Shown: positions 18,864 to 28,148, counted from the first letter of the stretch. The stretch is DNA of 64,000 nt from Pedobacter paludis (GCF_003173575.1 NZ_QGNY01000007.1:216108-280107); one strand, 5' to 3'. Numbers and translations are program-made. Notes: generated by a model not told the origin, from the letters alone.

Positions 18864-18946
18864 AATTATTGAAGTTTGATTAGCTGCCTTAGGCCATAAC
18901 AAAAGGTATATCATTTCAAATTTATCGCTTGGGTAAAAAGGTAAGG

Positions 18947-18960
18947 ATGACCAAAGTCAT
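18947..18960 (-). promoter_or_regulatory. Operator ATGAY-N4-RTCAT with exact -7 spacing (HTH gene)
   Basis: ATGAC CAAA GTCAT, a perfect palindrome in its 5-nt arms. Its centre (18953.5) is 29.5 bp from the T of TAAATTTG (18924-18917), a full match to the Bacteroidota -7 element TAnnTTTG. Predicted transcription start is near 18911. Confidence 0.8.
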
Positions 18961-19046
18961 TATAACAAATGATTTTAATACCCGGCGCTTAACCCACCAA
19001 GGTATAAGATCCATAAAACCGGCAATCTGCTTCAGATTTTAAAAAA

Positions 19047-19610
19047 TTAGCGAATCGCATTTGCAGCGTTGAATAACCTAAACGAAAAAAAGATTCTCAA
19101 CAGACCTGAGGTAATGAATAAAAGGGCCATCCAAGAGACAATGTTGATCATGCCCATAAGCGGATTATCAAGGATTAAAAAAGAGAAAATGAAGATGATA
19201 ACGCCGGGCAATAGGAAACCAAACCAATGCCGTCCCGAATAGGCTGTAGTATTCAAGGACCTTCCGATCTCCATAAAACCGTTCAACAACAGCCAAATCC
19301 CAATCAAAACAGGTAAAAGGATCATGGTCAGCATAGGGAAATAAAACAGATAAGCTGCTAATGCAATATCTATGATTGCCCCGCCCAGCAGCCATAACCA
19401 ACCGGAAACCCTTCTGCGAAATGTAAATGCCAGATATAAATGAAAAAAAACGGATAAACCTAAGCCCACGGCCAATATCAGGCTTAATGAAAAGTATGCC
19501 TCTGATGGACTTATAAGTACATAAATACCTATAATAAACATCATTATCCCTGAAATCAACATCATCGGAAGAATTGGCATTATGCCCCTTGTTGAATGTT
19601 CGTTTTTCAT
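19047..19610 (-). CDS. HdeD/DUF308-family membrane protein
   Basis: 187 residues with six hydrophobic helices in pairs, containing YVLISPSEAYFSLSLILAVG and GIWLLLNGFMEIGRS, both typical of the DUF308 repeat found in HdeD. HdeD is linked to acid resistance in enterobacteria; no mechanism can be inferred here. It is divergent from the Usp gene at 19826. I found no convincing operator for it in the shared 215 bp, only a GTCAT half-site at 19663. Confidence 0.8.
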   Translation of the reverse strand: MKNEHSTRGIMPILPMMLISGIMMFIIGIYVLISPSEAYFSLSLILAVGLGLSVFFHLYLAFTFRRRVSGWLWLLGGAIIDIALAAYLFYFPMLTMILLPVLIGIWLLLNGFMEIGRSLNTTAYSGRHWFGFLLPGVIIFIFSFLILDNPLMGMINIVSWMALLFITSGLLRIFFSFRLFNAANAIR

Positions 19611-19761
19611 ATATTATAAATTATAAGCCCCTGGTGCCGAAGAAATATGCATATGGGAGCAGGTCATTATGAATTTACCGGGGTTTTCGGAACAAATCCT
19701 GAACCGAATACAAAATTACCGCATCTGCCCTGACCAGCTATGATTCTCATCATCCAGCGGC

Positions 19762-19775
19762 ATGATACCGGTCAG
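19762..19775 (+). promoter_or_regulatory. Operator ATGAY-N4-RTCAT upstream of usp 19826
   Basis: ATGAT ACCG GTCAG, with one mismatch in the right arm. A spacing of 29.5 bp from its centre gives CATATTTA (19798-19805), matching A..TTT of TAnnTTTG. Confidence 0.65.
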
Positions 19776-19825
19776 CATTTGCAGTATTCTTTTTGGCCAT
19801 ATTTATTTCATAAAACAGGAAAATC

Positions 19826-20305
19826 ATGAACACCAAGAAAAAAGCATCCACAAAAATGATCCTAATGCTTACAGAATTCAGCAACAGGGATAAAAACGCT
19901 ACAGATGCAGCACTAAAACTCGCTGCGAAACTTGGACTGAACCTGATGCTTTTGCACGCGTACCCCATAACGGTCAATGCACAGTCAAATGCCCGGATAG
20001 AGAACACTAAATACCTATCAGAGATCGACAGACATTTTGATTGTGAAAAAGAAAGGCTGCTGGAGCTACTAAAAACAAATTACGGGGGAGTTTCCCAGCC
20101 CATCATTAAAAGCTATTCGGGTGAGGGCAGTTTGTCTGAAAACGTCTGCGGAATACTTGAAAAAGAAGACATCGTCATGATCGTCATGGGGGGGCGCCCA
20201 GCCAGGGACAATGACTACCTGTTCTGCACAGAAATCGACGAGATACTATATAAAACACCTCGCCCGGTGCTCATCATTCCCGAAAAGATGGGCCTGGAGA
20301 TTTAA
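19826..20305 (+). CDS. Universal stress protein, single domain
   Basis: 159 residues. Starts MNTKKKASTKMILMLTEFSN and ends with IYKTPRPVLIIPEKMGLEI; MVIMVMGGRPARDNDYLF replaces the usual ATP-binding G-x2-G-x9-G, so nucleotide binding is doubtful. It resembles the N-terminal half of the protein at 31073 (RDKNATDAALKLA versus RAAKNAAQTALNIA). It is transcribed divergently from the HdeD-like gene, and the operator ends 50 bp upstream of the ATG. Confidence 0.85.
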   Translation: MNTKKKASTKMILMLTEFSNRDKNATDAALKLAAKLGLNLMLLHAYPITVNAQSNARIENTKYLSEIDRHFDCEKERLLELLKTNYGGVSQPIIKSYSGEGSLSENVCGILEKEDIVMIVMGGRPARDNDYLFCTEIDEILYKTPRPVLIIPEKMGLEI

Positions 20306-20732
20306 TTGTCGGTTCAGTGAGAAATTTAGGCACTCTTTAACAGCACAATTCCCAAAGAATCCGCTGTCCACCCAAGAACATGAAGATTTAAAATGATGCC
20401 TTCCGCCTCGATGTGCAGGCATCTGTGAACTGTTGGCAGCATTTGTGCAAACAGACCTGCTTCAGCCTTTATGAAGTGGGAAGATGCCGGTATCGGTTTT
20501 TTTTTAATGGCAAATGGCATTATTTTTTTATCGAGCAGTTCAGTATGATCGAAAACCGGCCCATTTGGTTTATTTGTGTGCTCCTTTTCCTAGTTCTGTA
20601 TTCTATTTGTGTAAAGAATAGATACCAGCGAATATGGAAACCTGTTGAGGAGCATAAAAGATTTCTGTTGTTTTAATAATATGAATAAGAAAACTATAAA
20701 GCTTCAACAAAAAAAGATCTTTACCCAAAGCC
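20306..20732. other. Intergenic region, no supported gene
   Basis: 427 bp between convergent Usp genes. Short frames exist on both strands (20413-20676 plus; 20326-20520 minus), neither with a recognisable domain. The minus frame (AEAGLFAQMLPTVHRCLHIE) has protein-like composition and might be a gene remnant. Confidence 0.4.
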
Positions 20733-21611
20733 TCAAATAAGTTTTTCATGGCTAGGCGGAAAAACAAGAAAAGGAATCTGGATATGGTCAGCCATTCGCT
20801 TGGTCAAGCTTCCGGAAAACAAACCGTGGAAAAAGTTATGGTGCTTATGAACCATGACAAGCATATCGAGTTGCGCACCTGTAAGCAGGTAATCTATTCC
20901 ATCATCAACACTTTTACTGATTACCTCCCTGAAATAAATGTTCGGATAATCGATACGATTGGTGAGGTGGCTTAAAAAGCAGTCGATTTTCTGATCATGT
21001 TGGCGCATGTCTTCTCTAGGCCCTTTACTGTGCATGATCAGTATATCCGCCTGGAAAGGCCTCATGATTTCAGCCAGAACAGCAATATAGTTAATGTCTC
21101 CCGTATCAAGGTCTGAGGCAAACGCGACCTTTTTGAAACTCCGGAATTTAGATGATTCTGGAATAAGCAGCAACGGAAGTTCACAATTTTTTATGGCTGA
21201 TCTTACCGTACTTCCGCCAATTATCCTATTGATACTCGGTGCCTTGGTTATGCCCATGACAACAAGGTCCATTTTTCCTGCATCAAAGTGCTTACCTACC
21301 TCATCGATCACATTTCCCAAAAGAGAATTTCCATAAATCCTTGGCTTAAAATCCTGTACATTACAAGAATCTCTTATCTTATGCTCCAGGTTTATGGATA
21401 GCTCACTTAGTTTGGTTTGCGAAACTGTAGAAAGTCTCTCGAATTCATACTCAGGAAAGCGCAGAGAAGAGGCAAGCGAAGATTGAACGGCAAGAGGCAA
21501 AACATGTACCAGCTCGACGCTACCGCCGATCTTACAGGCCATCGCGCTGGCATAATATGCTGCATTTTCCGTTGCCGGGGAAAAGTTCACAGGAACGAGA
21601 ATCTTTTTCAT
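20733..21611 (-). CDS. Universal stress protein, tandem-domain
   Basis: I choose the ATG at 21611 (MKKILVPVNFSPATENAAYY), the usual Usp N-terminus; the 14 extra residues of the longer frame are atypical. Two Usp domains make up 292 residues. The first has VMGITKAPSINRIIGGSTVR, close to the nucleotide-binding pattern. The second ends IQIPFLVFPPSHEKLI with HKHHNFFHGLFSGSLTKRM. It lies about 108 bp downstream of the L,D-transpeptidase on the same strand. No operator of its own is visible, so it may be read from the ldt promoter. Confidence 0.9.
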   Translation of the reverse strand: MKKILVPVNFSPATENAAYYASAMACKIGGSVELVHVLPLAVQSSLASSLRFPEYEFERLSTVSQTKLSELSINLEHKIRDSCNVQDFKPRIYGNSLLGNVIDEVGKHFDAGKMDLVVMGITKAPSINRIIGGSTVRSAIKNCELPLLLIPESSKFRSFKKVAFASDLDTGDINYIAVLAEIMRPFQADILIMHSKGPREDMRQHDQKIDCFLSHLTNRIDYPNIYFREVISKSVDDGIDYLLTGAQLDMLVMVHKHHNFFHGLFSGSLTKRMADHIQIPFLVFPPSHEKLI

Positions 21612-21719
21612 CTTATCATCATTGTGGGTTAGTAATTCTTTTCTGAAAACCAAAGGCTAAATCCTATAGGTCTAAACATGGCATCATATCCTTTTGAAAA
21701 GCTCCATTGACCGCTTCCG

Positions 21720-23195
21720 CTATTTTCTGGTTCCTGCAAGCTGAACCTTTGAGGGAAACATCATCTCTTCCAGTGCAGCATCTCTATTATAAATGTCAGG
21801 GTAAGACCTGAACATGCCATCATCGATCTCACAGGTAATATAGGTAATCTTTATAGGTACGGGACGAGTTAAAGCGAAATTTCTTCTTTGCATTTTTTCC
21901 AGTGATTCGTTCATCTTGGGGATCCTGCCGGCCGGCCCATCATATTCCAGAAGTAACCTGGCCAGGCGGTCTGCATTTTGCACCCGAACACAGCCGTGAC
22001 TGAAAGATCTTGACTCTTTTTTGAAAAGTTTTTGTTCCGGTGTATCATGCAGGTAAATATCAAAACGGTTTGGAAATCTAAAGACAATTTTTCCCAGTGC
22101 GTTATCACATCCCGGTGACTGCCTTGCAAGGTAAAGACCGGGGTGTGCGGATATTTCCTGCAGTTTGTTCCGGGTAATGGCAATATAATTACCTTTTAGG
22201 TCGTAAATCCCATAGTGGTTGTTGTTCAGGTAACTGGAATCCCTTAACGCTTTAGGCAACAGTTCTTTTGCAAAAATCTTCTGGGGAACTTTCCATTCAG
22301 GTGCCGTGGTCATGTAGTTAACCTGGCTTTCGAGCTCCGGCGTCGGGGTGGAGGGTTTTCCTACTACGGTCTTGAAAAGTATGATGCTATCCCCCCGCAG
22401 AAGTTTAAGTGAATATGATGGAATATTAATGTGGATATAATAGTCCTCGCCGGAATTTATCCAGCGCATCCTTTCCATGTTGATCGCCATTTTCCTGGCA
22501 TCACCTTCGGGAAATTCGTAGCAATCGTCGATGTACTGTCCTTTTACCAGATGGAGATAATCCTGCAAAAGCCTGTACATCTGCATTTTTGGCTGCGCCG
22601 AGACTACCGCTTCCATGAAGTCCCTTGCACAAAGGGCACCGGTTAAATGCGCCACCGGATCAAAACCGCTCTGCTTTCCCCCTTCCAGAACCTCCGAGGT
22701 GTACACGGGATTAAACTTGCCATAGTGCAGATGGATGACCAGGGTAATGAGCGCATCGGTTAAATAAACATCAAAATTACCCTTCTCCTGTGGATTTGAC
22801 CGTGCCTGCACCAGTGGCTTCAAAAGATCATAGGTCAGTTTACCGGGATGAAAATCATCTCTGTTTAATCCAAACTGAAGTACACAGTCCATTAGAAGCA
22901 TCGATCTGTAAATCTCCGACTTCACGGTGTCCGGTTTGACCCATATAATGGAGAATCTCCGGTTTTTGTAGAACTGCTCAACCAGTTTTGGATAGTTCAG
23001 CTGGGGTGATATATGAGAAAGTGCAATTTTGACGTAAGTGGAATCAGCCCGGGCGATTTCAGGTTTTGAGTGATCGGTATTCTTCACCGACGGCGCGGAT
23101 GCAGCCACTGAAGCCGAAAAGCCGCATAAAAGTGCACAGGAAATAATTTTTCTCCTTAACATATTTTTCAGGAAATAAAAGTTCTGAGTTTTCAT
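21720..23195 (-). CDS. L,D-transpeptidase (YcbB/LdtD-like)
   Basis: 491 residues from the ATG at 23195 (MKTQNFYFLKNMLRRKIISC). The longest frame starts at 23258, inside the operator palindrome, and is rejected. An N-terminal signal/anchor is followed by a ~200-residue scaffold and a YkuD catalytic domain. The domain contains SPGCDNALGKIVFRFPNRF, DIYLHDTPEQ and SHGCVRV with catalytic Cys402. It should form 3-3 peptidoglycan cross-links or attach proteins to peptidoglycan in the periplasm. Such remodelling is common in stationary or stress states. Operator at 23245. Confidence 0.92.
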   Translation of the reverse strand: MKTQNFYFLKNMLRRKIISCALLCGFSASVAASAPSVKNTDHSKPEIARADSTYVKIALSHISPQLNYPKLVEQFYKNRRFSIIWVKPDTVKSEIYRSMLLMDCVLQFGLNRDDFHPGKLTYDLLKPLVQARSNPQEKGNFDVYLTDALITLVIHLHYGKFNPVYTSEVLEGGKQSGFDPVAHLTGALCARDFMEAVVSAQPKMQMYRLLQDYLHLVKGQYIDDCYEFPEGDARKMAINMERMRWINSGEDYYIHINIPSYSLKLLRGDSIILFKTVVGKPSTPTPELESQVNYMTTAPEWKVPQKIFAKELLPKALRDSSYLNNNHYGIYDLKGNYIAITRNKLQEISAHPGLYLARQSPGCDNALGKIVFRFPNRFDIYLHDTPEQKLFKKESRSFSHGCVRVQNADRLARLLLEYDGPAGRIPKMNESLEKMQRRNFALTRPVPIKITYITCEIDDGMFRSYPDIYNRDAALEEMMFPSKVQLAGTRK

Positions 23196-23244
23196 AATGA
23201 ACTGTCTTATGTGGTAAAACTCCCAAGAATCCGCCTTATAAATA

Positions 23245-23258
23245 ATGATCTGGATCAT
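23245..23258 (-). promoter_or_regulatory. Operator ATGAY-N4-RTCAT upstream of L,D-transpeptidase gene
   Basis: ATGAT CTGG ATCAT, perfect 5-nt arms. Its centre (23251.5) is 29.5 bp from GAGTTTTA (23222-23215), which keeps A..TTT of the -7 element. Predicted start is near 23209, leaving a ~14-nt leader to the ATG at 23195. The CAT of the right arm is the false start of the longest frame. Confidence 0.75.
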
Positions 23259-23296
23259 TAAGCGTGCTGATTATCGACACTATAAGGCAAAGGCGA

Positions 23297-24019
23297 TCAC
23301 TGCCGCTCAAACAGCCAGCTAAAGGGACGGAGTTTCTTTACTTTTTGCAGGCCGAATTTTTTGATGCTGTGCAGCTTGATGAACTCCTCGGCCTGTGAAA
23401 TATCGTCGGTGATCAGAAAAAGATTGAGGTCAGCTTCGCTTATTGTCCCATTCTCCCTCATTTCAGCAATATGGCTCAATAGGTTTTTGTGAAATTCTTT
23501 TCCGAATATGATTACCGGAAAATCATGGATTTTGCGGGTCTGGATCAAGGTAAGGGCCTCAAAGCACTCATCAAGTGTCCCATATCCGCCGGGAAGGACA
23601 ACGAAAGCAAAAGAATACTTTACAAGGAGCACTTTACGGGTAAAGAAATGATTCATGTTGACCCACCTATCCAGATAAATATTGGGTTTCTGTTCCCTGG
23701 AAAGAGAGATATTGCAACCCACTGAGCGCCCAGCTACGTCTTTTGCGCCCCGGTTCGCGGCCTCCATCAGCCCCGGTCCGCCTCCGGTCATGATGGTAAA
23801 TCCAAGCTTTGCAAAAACGGAGGCTGCTTTTCTGGCAAATTGGTAGTGCGGATGATCCTGGGAAAAACGCGCCGAACCAAAGAAGGTAATACAGGGACCA
23901 ACAAAATGGAGGCCCCTAAACCCTCTCACCAGATCGACCATTGTCCTAATGACAAAAATAAATTCCTTTATTCTGGAATGCGGACCTTCCAGAAATTCAA
24001 TCTCTGATTTACTGTTCAT
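23297..24019 (-). CDS. LOG-family (TIGR00730-type) Rossmann protein
   Basis: 240 residues from the ATG at 24019 (MNSKSEIEFLEGPHSRIKEF); the longer frame uses TTG. It contains FFGSARFSQDHP, MTGGGPGLMEAANRGAKD and PGGYGTLDECFEAL, the nucleotide-binding and PGGxGTxxE motifs of LOG proteins. The family includes cytokinin riboside phosphoribohydrolases and related nucleotide hydrolases. The in vivo substrate in this organism is unknown. It lies upstream of ldt on the same strand, about 100 bp away. Confidence 0.85.
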   Translation of the reverse strand: MNSKSEIEFLEGPHSRIKEFIFVIRTMVDLVRGFRGLHFVGPCITFFGSARFSQDHPHYQFARKAASVFAKLGFTIMTGGGPGLMEAANRGAKDVAGRSVGCNISLSREQKPNIYLDRWVNMNHFFTRKVLLVKYSFAFVVLPGGYGTLDECFEALTLIQTRKIHDFPVIIFGKEFHKNLLSHIAEMRENGTISEADLNLFLITDDISQAEEFIKLHSIKKFGLQKVKKLRPFSWLFERQ

Positions 24020-24213
24020 ATTTTTGGTTAAACGATACGTTGTCAATTCTGTTAAAAATGGTGCAGGTTATCCTCTGAACTACCTGAAATCATGGATATA
24101 AGTGTAGAAAGAAAATTTTTAGGATAAGCGGTATATATTTTTGCAGTAGCCCGATCAGAATCATTTAATTGCCTACGATTTTAATTGATAGGAGTATCTT
24201 TGGTCGAAATTTT

Positions 24214-24423
24214 CTACCTGTGCCTGTTGGTCCGGATGTCAAGGGCCATGTACAAGGGGCAAAACCCGAATATTCCGGTCCACAACAATATACCTGCAAT
24301 ACTGATCAGCGCCAACTCGGCACTTGCATTAAAAATACCAAGGATGTATGCTGGCAATATTGCAATTGCCAGCAGCGTCCTTAACGCCCTATCCAGTAGT
24401 CCCATATTTGTTTTCATTTCCAT
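24214..24423 (-). CDS. DUF2892/YgaP-type small membrane protein
   Basis: 69 residues if started at the ATG at 24423 (MEMKTNMG); the ATG at 24417 is also possible. Pattern NMGLLDRALRTLLAIAIL, a loop, then ISIAGILLWTGIFGFCPLYM: two membrane helices with the GFCPLY motif of the DUF2892 inner-membrane domain. Function unknown; the domain is often fused to rhodanese in YgaP. A repetitive operator-like cluster (ATGATgattGTTGA at 24596) lies 173 bp upstream, without proper spacing to a -7 element. Confidence 0.75.
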   Translation of the reverse strand: MEMKTNMGLLDRALRTLLAIAILPAYILGIFNASAELALISIAGILLWTGIFGFCPLYMALDIRTNRHR

Positions 24424-24671
24424 CGTCCTAATTTTTACAAGACACTTTTCCATTACTTCAGGAATTTTATTTGCTTAACGCTAAGGCAAATCAAGGTCTG
24501 CAGCGGATTTCAAAAAACAATATGAAAACCCCTATTCGCCTGATCAACAAATTCGCTAAAAATACTTAAAGCCTAAATGAGCCAGGTCATGGGTGATGAT
24601 GATTGTTGATCTTTCAAATAAAGGTTATGGAGAGAACTGAATACTCCCGGAAACGCTAATCATTGATACCA

Positions 24672-24685
24672 GTGATCCCGATCAG
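24672..24685 (+). promoter_or_regulatory. Operator (TGATcccgATCA core) upstream of MBL gene
   Basis: GTGAT CCCG ATCAG, with an exact TGAT/ATCA core. Its centre (24678.5) is exactly 29.5 bp before the T of TAACTTTA (24708-24715), a 5-of-6 match to TAnnTTTG. Predicted start near 24721, giving a leader of ~17 nt. Confidence 0.78.
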
Positions 24686-24737
24686 CCGAGCAGATGGCCC
24701 GTATTACTAACTTTAGAAGTATACTCAAATTAATCCA

Positions 24738-26162
24738 ATGCAACATACATTCAAATCCGACCGGGGCAGTTCAACACAAAATGGTACCGGCATCTACCTT
24801 GCATCCTTCGGTGCGGCACAGACCGTTACCGGGTCAAAACATATCCTTTATACCCCCGATATGGACATTCTCATTGATTGCGGGCTTTTTCAGGGGATCA
24901 AGTCGCTAAGAATAAAAAACTGGGAAGCACCGGGTTTTGAAATTGAACGCATTGGTGCGTTATGCCTCACCCATGCCCATCTGGATCATTGCGGTTATAT
25001 CCCAAGACTTGTTGGGGCAGGATACAGGGGAAAGATATACATGACCGCTCCTACCCGGGAGCTCACGGAACTTATTTTAAGAGATAGTGCAAAAATCCAG
25101 GAAGAAGATGCATGGAAGGCGAACCGTTACGGCTATTCAAAACACCATCCCGCAAAGCCGCTATACACGCTGACTGATGTCGAACGCTGTCTACACCAGT
25201 TTGTAACTGTTGAGCCTGGGGTAGAGATCAGTATTGCAGGACAGGTGAGTATGAAGTACATGCCATCGGGCCATATTCCCGGGGCATGCTCCATAGAATT
25301 TACCGTATCTGATAAGACAGTGCTCTTTTCAGGCGATATTGGACGCACGCACTCGGGTTTTTTGGATGCTCCCCAGCACGGAGCGCCTGCTGACGCGGTT
25401 ATTATGGAATCCACTTATGGGGACAGGCTCCATGGAACGCAATCGGCTGAAAGCGAACTGGAGGATGCCATCAACAGCACGCTTGAAATGGGCGGAAATG
25501 TGATGATACCTTGCTTTGCTGTCGGCAGAGCGCAGGAAATCATCAGGATTCTATATCTGCTCAAACAGGCAGGCAAAATCCCGCTGTCCCTGCCGGTTTA
25601 TCTGGACAGTCCAATGGCCGCGGCAGCATCCGATATCTTATTGCGTTATCCGCAGTGGAGTACCTTGAGTGAAAATGAGTGCAGGATGATGATGAAGGGT
25701 CTTATCATCAATGAGAAGCATGAAAACACGATCGGCATAATAAAAAACAAAAAAAGCAAGATAATCATTGCTGGCAGCGGGATGCTCTCGGGTGGCAGGA
25801 TCCTGGAATACCTAAAACACTATGCCGGAGACAAGCGTAACTGCCTTATACTTTCGGGCTTTCAGGCTGAGGGTACTCGCGGGCGGGCACTTCTTGAAAA
25901 AACCCATGAGATACGCATAGACGGCCAATATTTTCCGGTACGGGCAAGGACGGTTTCGCTGAACAACCTTTCCGCACATGCCGATCAGCATGAACTTATA
26001 GAATGGCTGAAATCATCATCAAAAAAAGAAACCCAGGTCTTTCTGGTGCACGGAGAACCCGGGGCCCAGGAATCCCTAAGGGTAAAGATCAGGGTTACAC
26101 TGGGTTTTGAGGCCCGGATCAGCAGGGAGGGAGAAAAAATGAAGCTATTCGACATCCTCTAA
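24738..26162 (+). CDS. Metallo-beta-lactamase fold/beta-CASP hydrolase (RNA-specificity type)
   Basis: 474 residues. The start ATG follows CAAATTAATCC. The metal-binding motif H79-x-H-x-D-H is in THAHLDHCG, with further motifs SGHIPGACSIEF, FSGDIGRT, IMESTYGDR, a beta-CASP insert (VYLDSPMAAAASD) and a C-terminal LSAHADQHELIEWL. These are the motifs of beta-CASP nucleases related to CPSF-73 and bacterial RNase J-like or YsgA-like proteins. It probably cuts or trims RNA in the cytoplasm. The first ~20 residues are poorly conserved. Confidence 0.9.
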   Translation: MQHTFKSDRGSSTQNGTGIYLASFGAAQTVTGSKHILYTPDMDILIDCGLFQGIKSLRIKNWEAPGFEIERIGALCLTHAHLDHCGYIPRLVGAGYRGKIYMTAPTRELTELILRDSAKIQEEDAWKANRYGYSKHHPAKPLYTLTDVERCLHQFVTVEPGVEISIAGQVSMKYMPSGHIPGACSIEFTVSDKTVLFSGDIGRTHSGFLDAPQHGAPADAVIMESTYGDRLHGTQSAESELEDAINSTLEMGGNVMIPCFAVGRAQEIIRILYLLKQAGKIPLSLPVYLDSPMAAAASDILLRYPQWSTLSENECRMMMKGLIINEKHENTIGIIKNKKSKIIIAGSGMLSGGRILEYLKHYAGDKRNCLILSGFQAEGTRGRALLEKTHEIRIDGQYFPVRARTVSLNNLSAHADQHELIEWLKSSSKKETQVFLVHGEPGAQESLRVKIRVTLGFEARISREGEKMKLFDIL

Positions 26163-26286
26163 AAAGCTGGTTAATAAAAGCTATAAACTAGCTAAATAAG
26201 TAGCGTGGCTTAATAAATACTGCTAATGGAAAACAGTACACCAATAAGAAAAACAAAATGGAAATACTGACCAGACAAAGCATTTT

Positions 26287-26559
26287 GTGCTCAGCGATGA
26301 ACTATTACAAAAAATGGATGCGTACTGGCGCGCAGCGAATTACCTTTCTGTCGGACAAATCTATCTTTATGATAGTCCGCTACTCAAAGAACCACTGCAG
26401 TTGTATCACGTAAAACCTATGTTGGTGGGACACTGGGGAACCTCTCGCGGTCAGAACTTTCTCTACGTGTCCAACAGCTGTAAAGATCAACAATTGTCGG
26501 CCATTGTTATTATGAATAATCCCAAGCTGGTTTTCGAGGAATGTTTTAAGCTCCAGTAA
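26287..26559 (+). pseudogene. Phosphoketolase N-terminal fragment
   Basis: Codons from ~26287 (GTG) give LSDELLQKMDAYWRAANYLS, then GQIYLYDSPLLKEPL and GHWGTSRGQNFLYV. This is the N-terminal ~60 residues of xylulose-5-phosphate/fructose-6-phosphate phosphoketolase (normally ~790-800 residues). After FLYV the match ends and about 30 unrelated codons run to a stop. There is no ATG in a good context and no thiamine-diphosphate domain, so this is a decayed remnant. It shows the island once carried the phosphoketolase pathway. Confidence 0.8.
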
Positions 26560-26653
26560 AATAATCGGTATTTCATTGTCACTGTTTGGCCTCATACAAA
26601 CGAGTCAAAAGGCTCATACGAGCTTAAAAAAAACACTGGGCAGTTAAATCAGA

Positions 26654-27147
26654 TCACCTTTGGGAAAGGTTACTTACATTTTCATTGCAGTTGATACCAT
26701 AAAACTGGAACTTGGAGTGCTTAAAATCTATACCCTGTTTTTTGTCTAGATAAACGCGTCCGAGATTTTTCATGATTTTACCCGTTCCAAGGATCAGTGA
26801 ATCTCCTGTTTTTAGCAGCGCCAGTGGATTGGTAAAAACGGCATCTGCAGATTCGTCCGAGCGAAACCTGTAAGTGACAAAAAGCGTATCCCCTTGGTAG
26901 CTACCGGTAAATTTACCCTCATTTCTTTTGTGTTGGCATAGAGAATCGAAAGATGCCCGTTCACCGCGTTTTTTCCTGTAGTATTGATTTTCAGAAAAGC
27001 TGAATCTTTGCCATCGACTGCCATAAAACAGTCCGAGTTGGGCGGTAATTGCGTGAGTTTTTCCATATTTTCATTTTCGGAGCTATTGCGGCACATCATC
27101 AAAACTGGCAGAGCAAAGACGAGTAGGTAAGAATAGTTTATTTTCAT
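26654..27147 (-). pseudogene. Lipoprotein gene interrupted by a one-base frameshift
   Basis: The start at 27147 gives MKINYSYLLVFALPVLMMC, a lipoprotein signal with a lipobox-like LMMC. The frame runs to YANTKE and then loses sense. In the other frame, from ~26930 on, EGKFTGSYQGDTLFVTYRF, then DAVFTNPLALLKTGDSLILG and KFQFYGINC continue to a stop at 26654. Adding one A to the AAAA run (26926-26929 on plus) restores YANTKRNEGKF. The family is the small Bacteroidota lipoprotein type with the KxNEGxFxGxxxGDTL pattern; its function is unknown. It may be a true pseudogene or a homopolymer read error. Confidence 0.75.
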
Positions 27148-27175
27148 GATTTGTGTTTTAAGGTTAGGCATAATT

Positions 27176-28051
27176 CTATCGCACCTTTTTTTCAATATAG
27201 TGTGGAGGAAATACCAGTAAGGGTGTGGTGGTATACCTTGCAAAACGTTTGGTTCTGCTTCCGCTGAATATTTTATCTAGTATGTTATGGTTCCTGTGGA
27301 GCATCGAGACAATGTCAATATCTTCCTGTTCCGCTATCCATTCAAGCCCCTTATCGATGTCGCTGTTCCAGACCGGTTCATAACGGATTTTATTGTAGCC
27401 TGTAAGTATTCTCATCTGGTCGATAAAATCCTCACCGATAGCCTGCATACCGGTGTTGAGATCCTTTCTCATCTCAATGATGTGCAGCACGCAGACTTCA
27501 GCTTTAAACCATGATGCAAGTTTACAGAGGTATTCCAGTGGCTTTATATCTTGCGGCGTGAGTGACCCAGCATAGACTATTTTCTTTATCCCGTGGTATC
27601 GGGCACCGAACGGGATAAGAAGTACTGGGCGATCACCTTTTTCTATAATCGCCATGCTGTTACTGCCCAAGACGAAGTTCACAAGTCCGCCCGCTCCGGA
27701 CAGTCCCATTACGACCAGGTCAGTATCAATCTGTGCGGAAATCTGCTTTATCACTGAAATAACCGGGCCTTCAGCGCAGCGGTAGTCTACCAATGGACAG
27801 TTGCCAGGGTCATCCGGGCAGGAATCATCGAGTAGCTTTTTGACCATGAGGTCGAGTTTACCGCCGATGTTGCCTTCACGATCCGCAGTATCGATAACCG
27901 GCCATAGACCGCTTTCCGATACAGGTACCGGAAGAATAAAAGCATTAGCGATAGTTATCCTGGCATCTAACACCTTCGCCATTGAAATGGCATATTTTGC
28001 CGCATTTTCAGCGGGAGCTGAAAAGTCGGTCGGAACTAGGATTTTTTTCAT
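27176..28051 (-). CDS. Universal stress protein, tandem-domain
   Basis: 291 residues, starting MKKILVPTDFSAPAENAAKY. Domain 1 has VVMGLSGAGGLVNFVLGSNS with an intact G-x2-G-x9-G-S type motif, so it may bind ATP. Domain 2 (~150-290) ends TTTPLLVFPPHYIEKK after HRNHNILDKIFSGSRTKRF. Upstream, TAACTTTG (28156-28149) is a full -7 element, with a GTCAT half-site (28180-28184, minus strand) one base off the spacing seen elsewhere. Confidence 0.92.
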   Translation of the reverse strand: MKKILVPTDFSAPAENAAKYAISMAKVLDARITIANAFILPVPVSESGLWPVIDTADREGNIGGKLDLMVKKLLDDSCPDDPGNCPLVDYRCAEGPVISVIKQISAQIDTDLVVMGLSGAGGLVNFVLGSNSMAIIEKGDRPVLLIPFGARYHGIKKIVYAGSLTPQDIKPLEYLCKLASWFKAEVCVLHIIEMRKDLNTGMQAIGEDFIDQMRILTGYNKIRYEPVWNSDIDKGLEWIAEQEDIDIVSMLHRNHNILDKIFSGSRTKRFARYTTTPLLVFPPHYIEKKVR

Positions 28052-28148
28052 TTCTTATTGTTTTAGCTTCGTTGAAAACCGCATTTAAGTTCATCTGCTA
28101 TGGTCAATACATTTTCCATTGCCGGAATGACCATCATGCAGGGATTTC

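Noticed and set aside
20413..20676. 87-codon plus-strand frame with a hydrophobic segment
   Set aside because: No start context, no family resemblance, overlaps an equally open minus frame.
24151..24164. ATGATtctgATCGG (minus strand) upstream of the LOG gene
   Set aside because: Two mismatches in the right arm and no -7 element at 29.5 bp.
24596..24609. ATGATgattGTTGA as an operator for the DUF2892 gene
   Set aside because: Imperfect right arm, within a simple TGATGATGATT repeat, and no -7 element at the regulon spacing.
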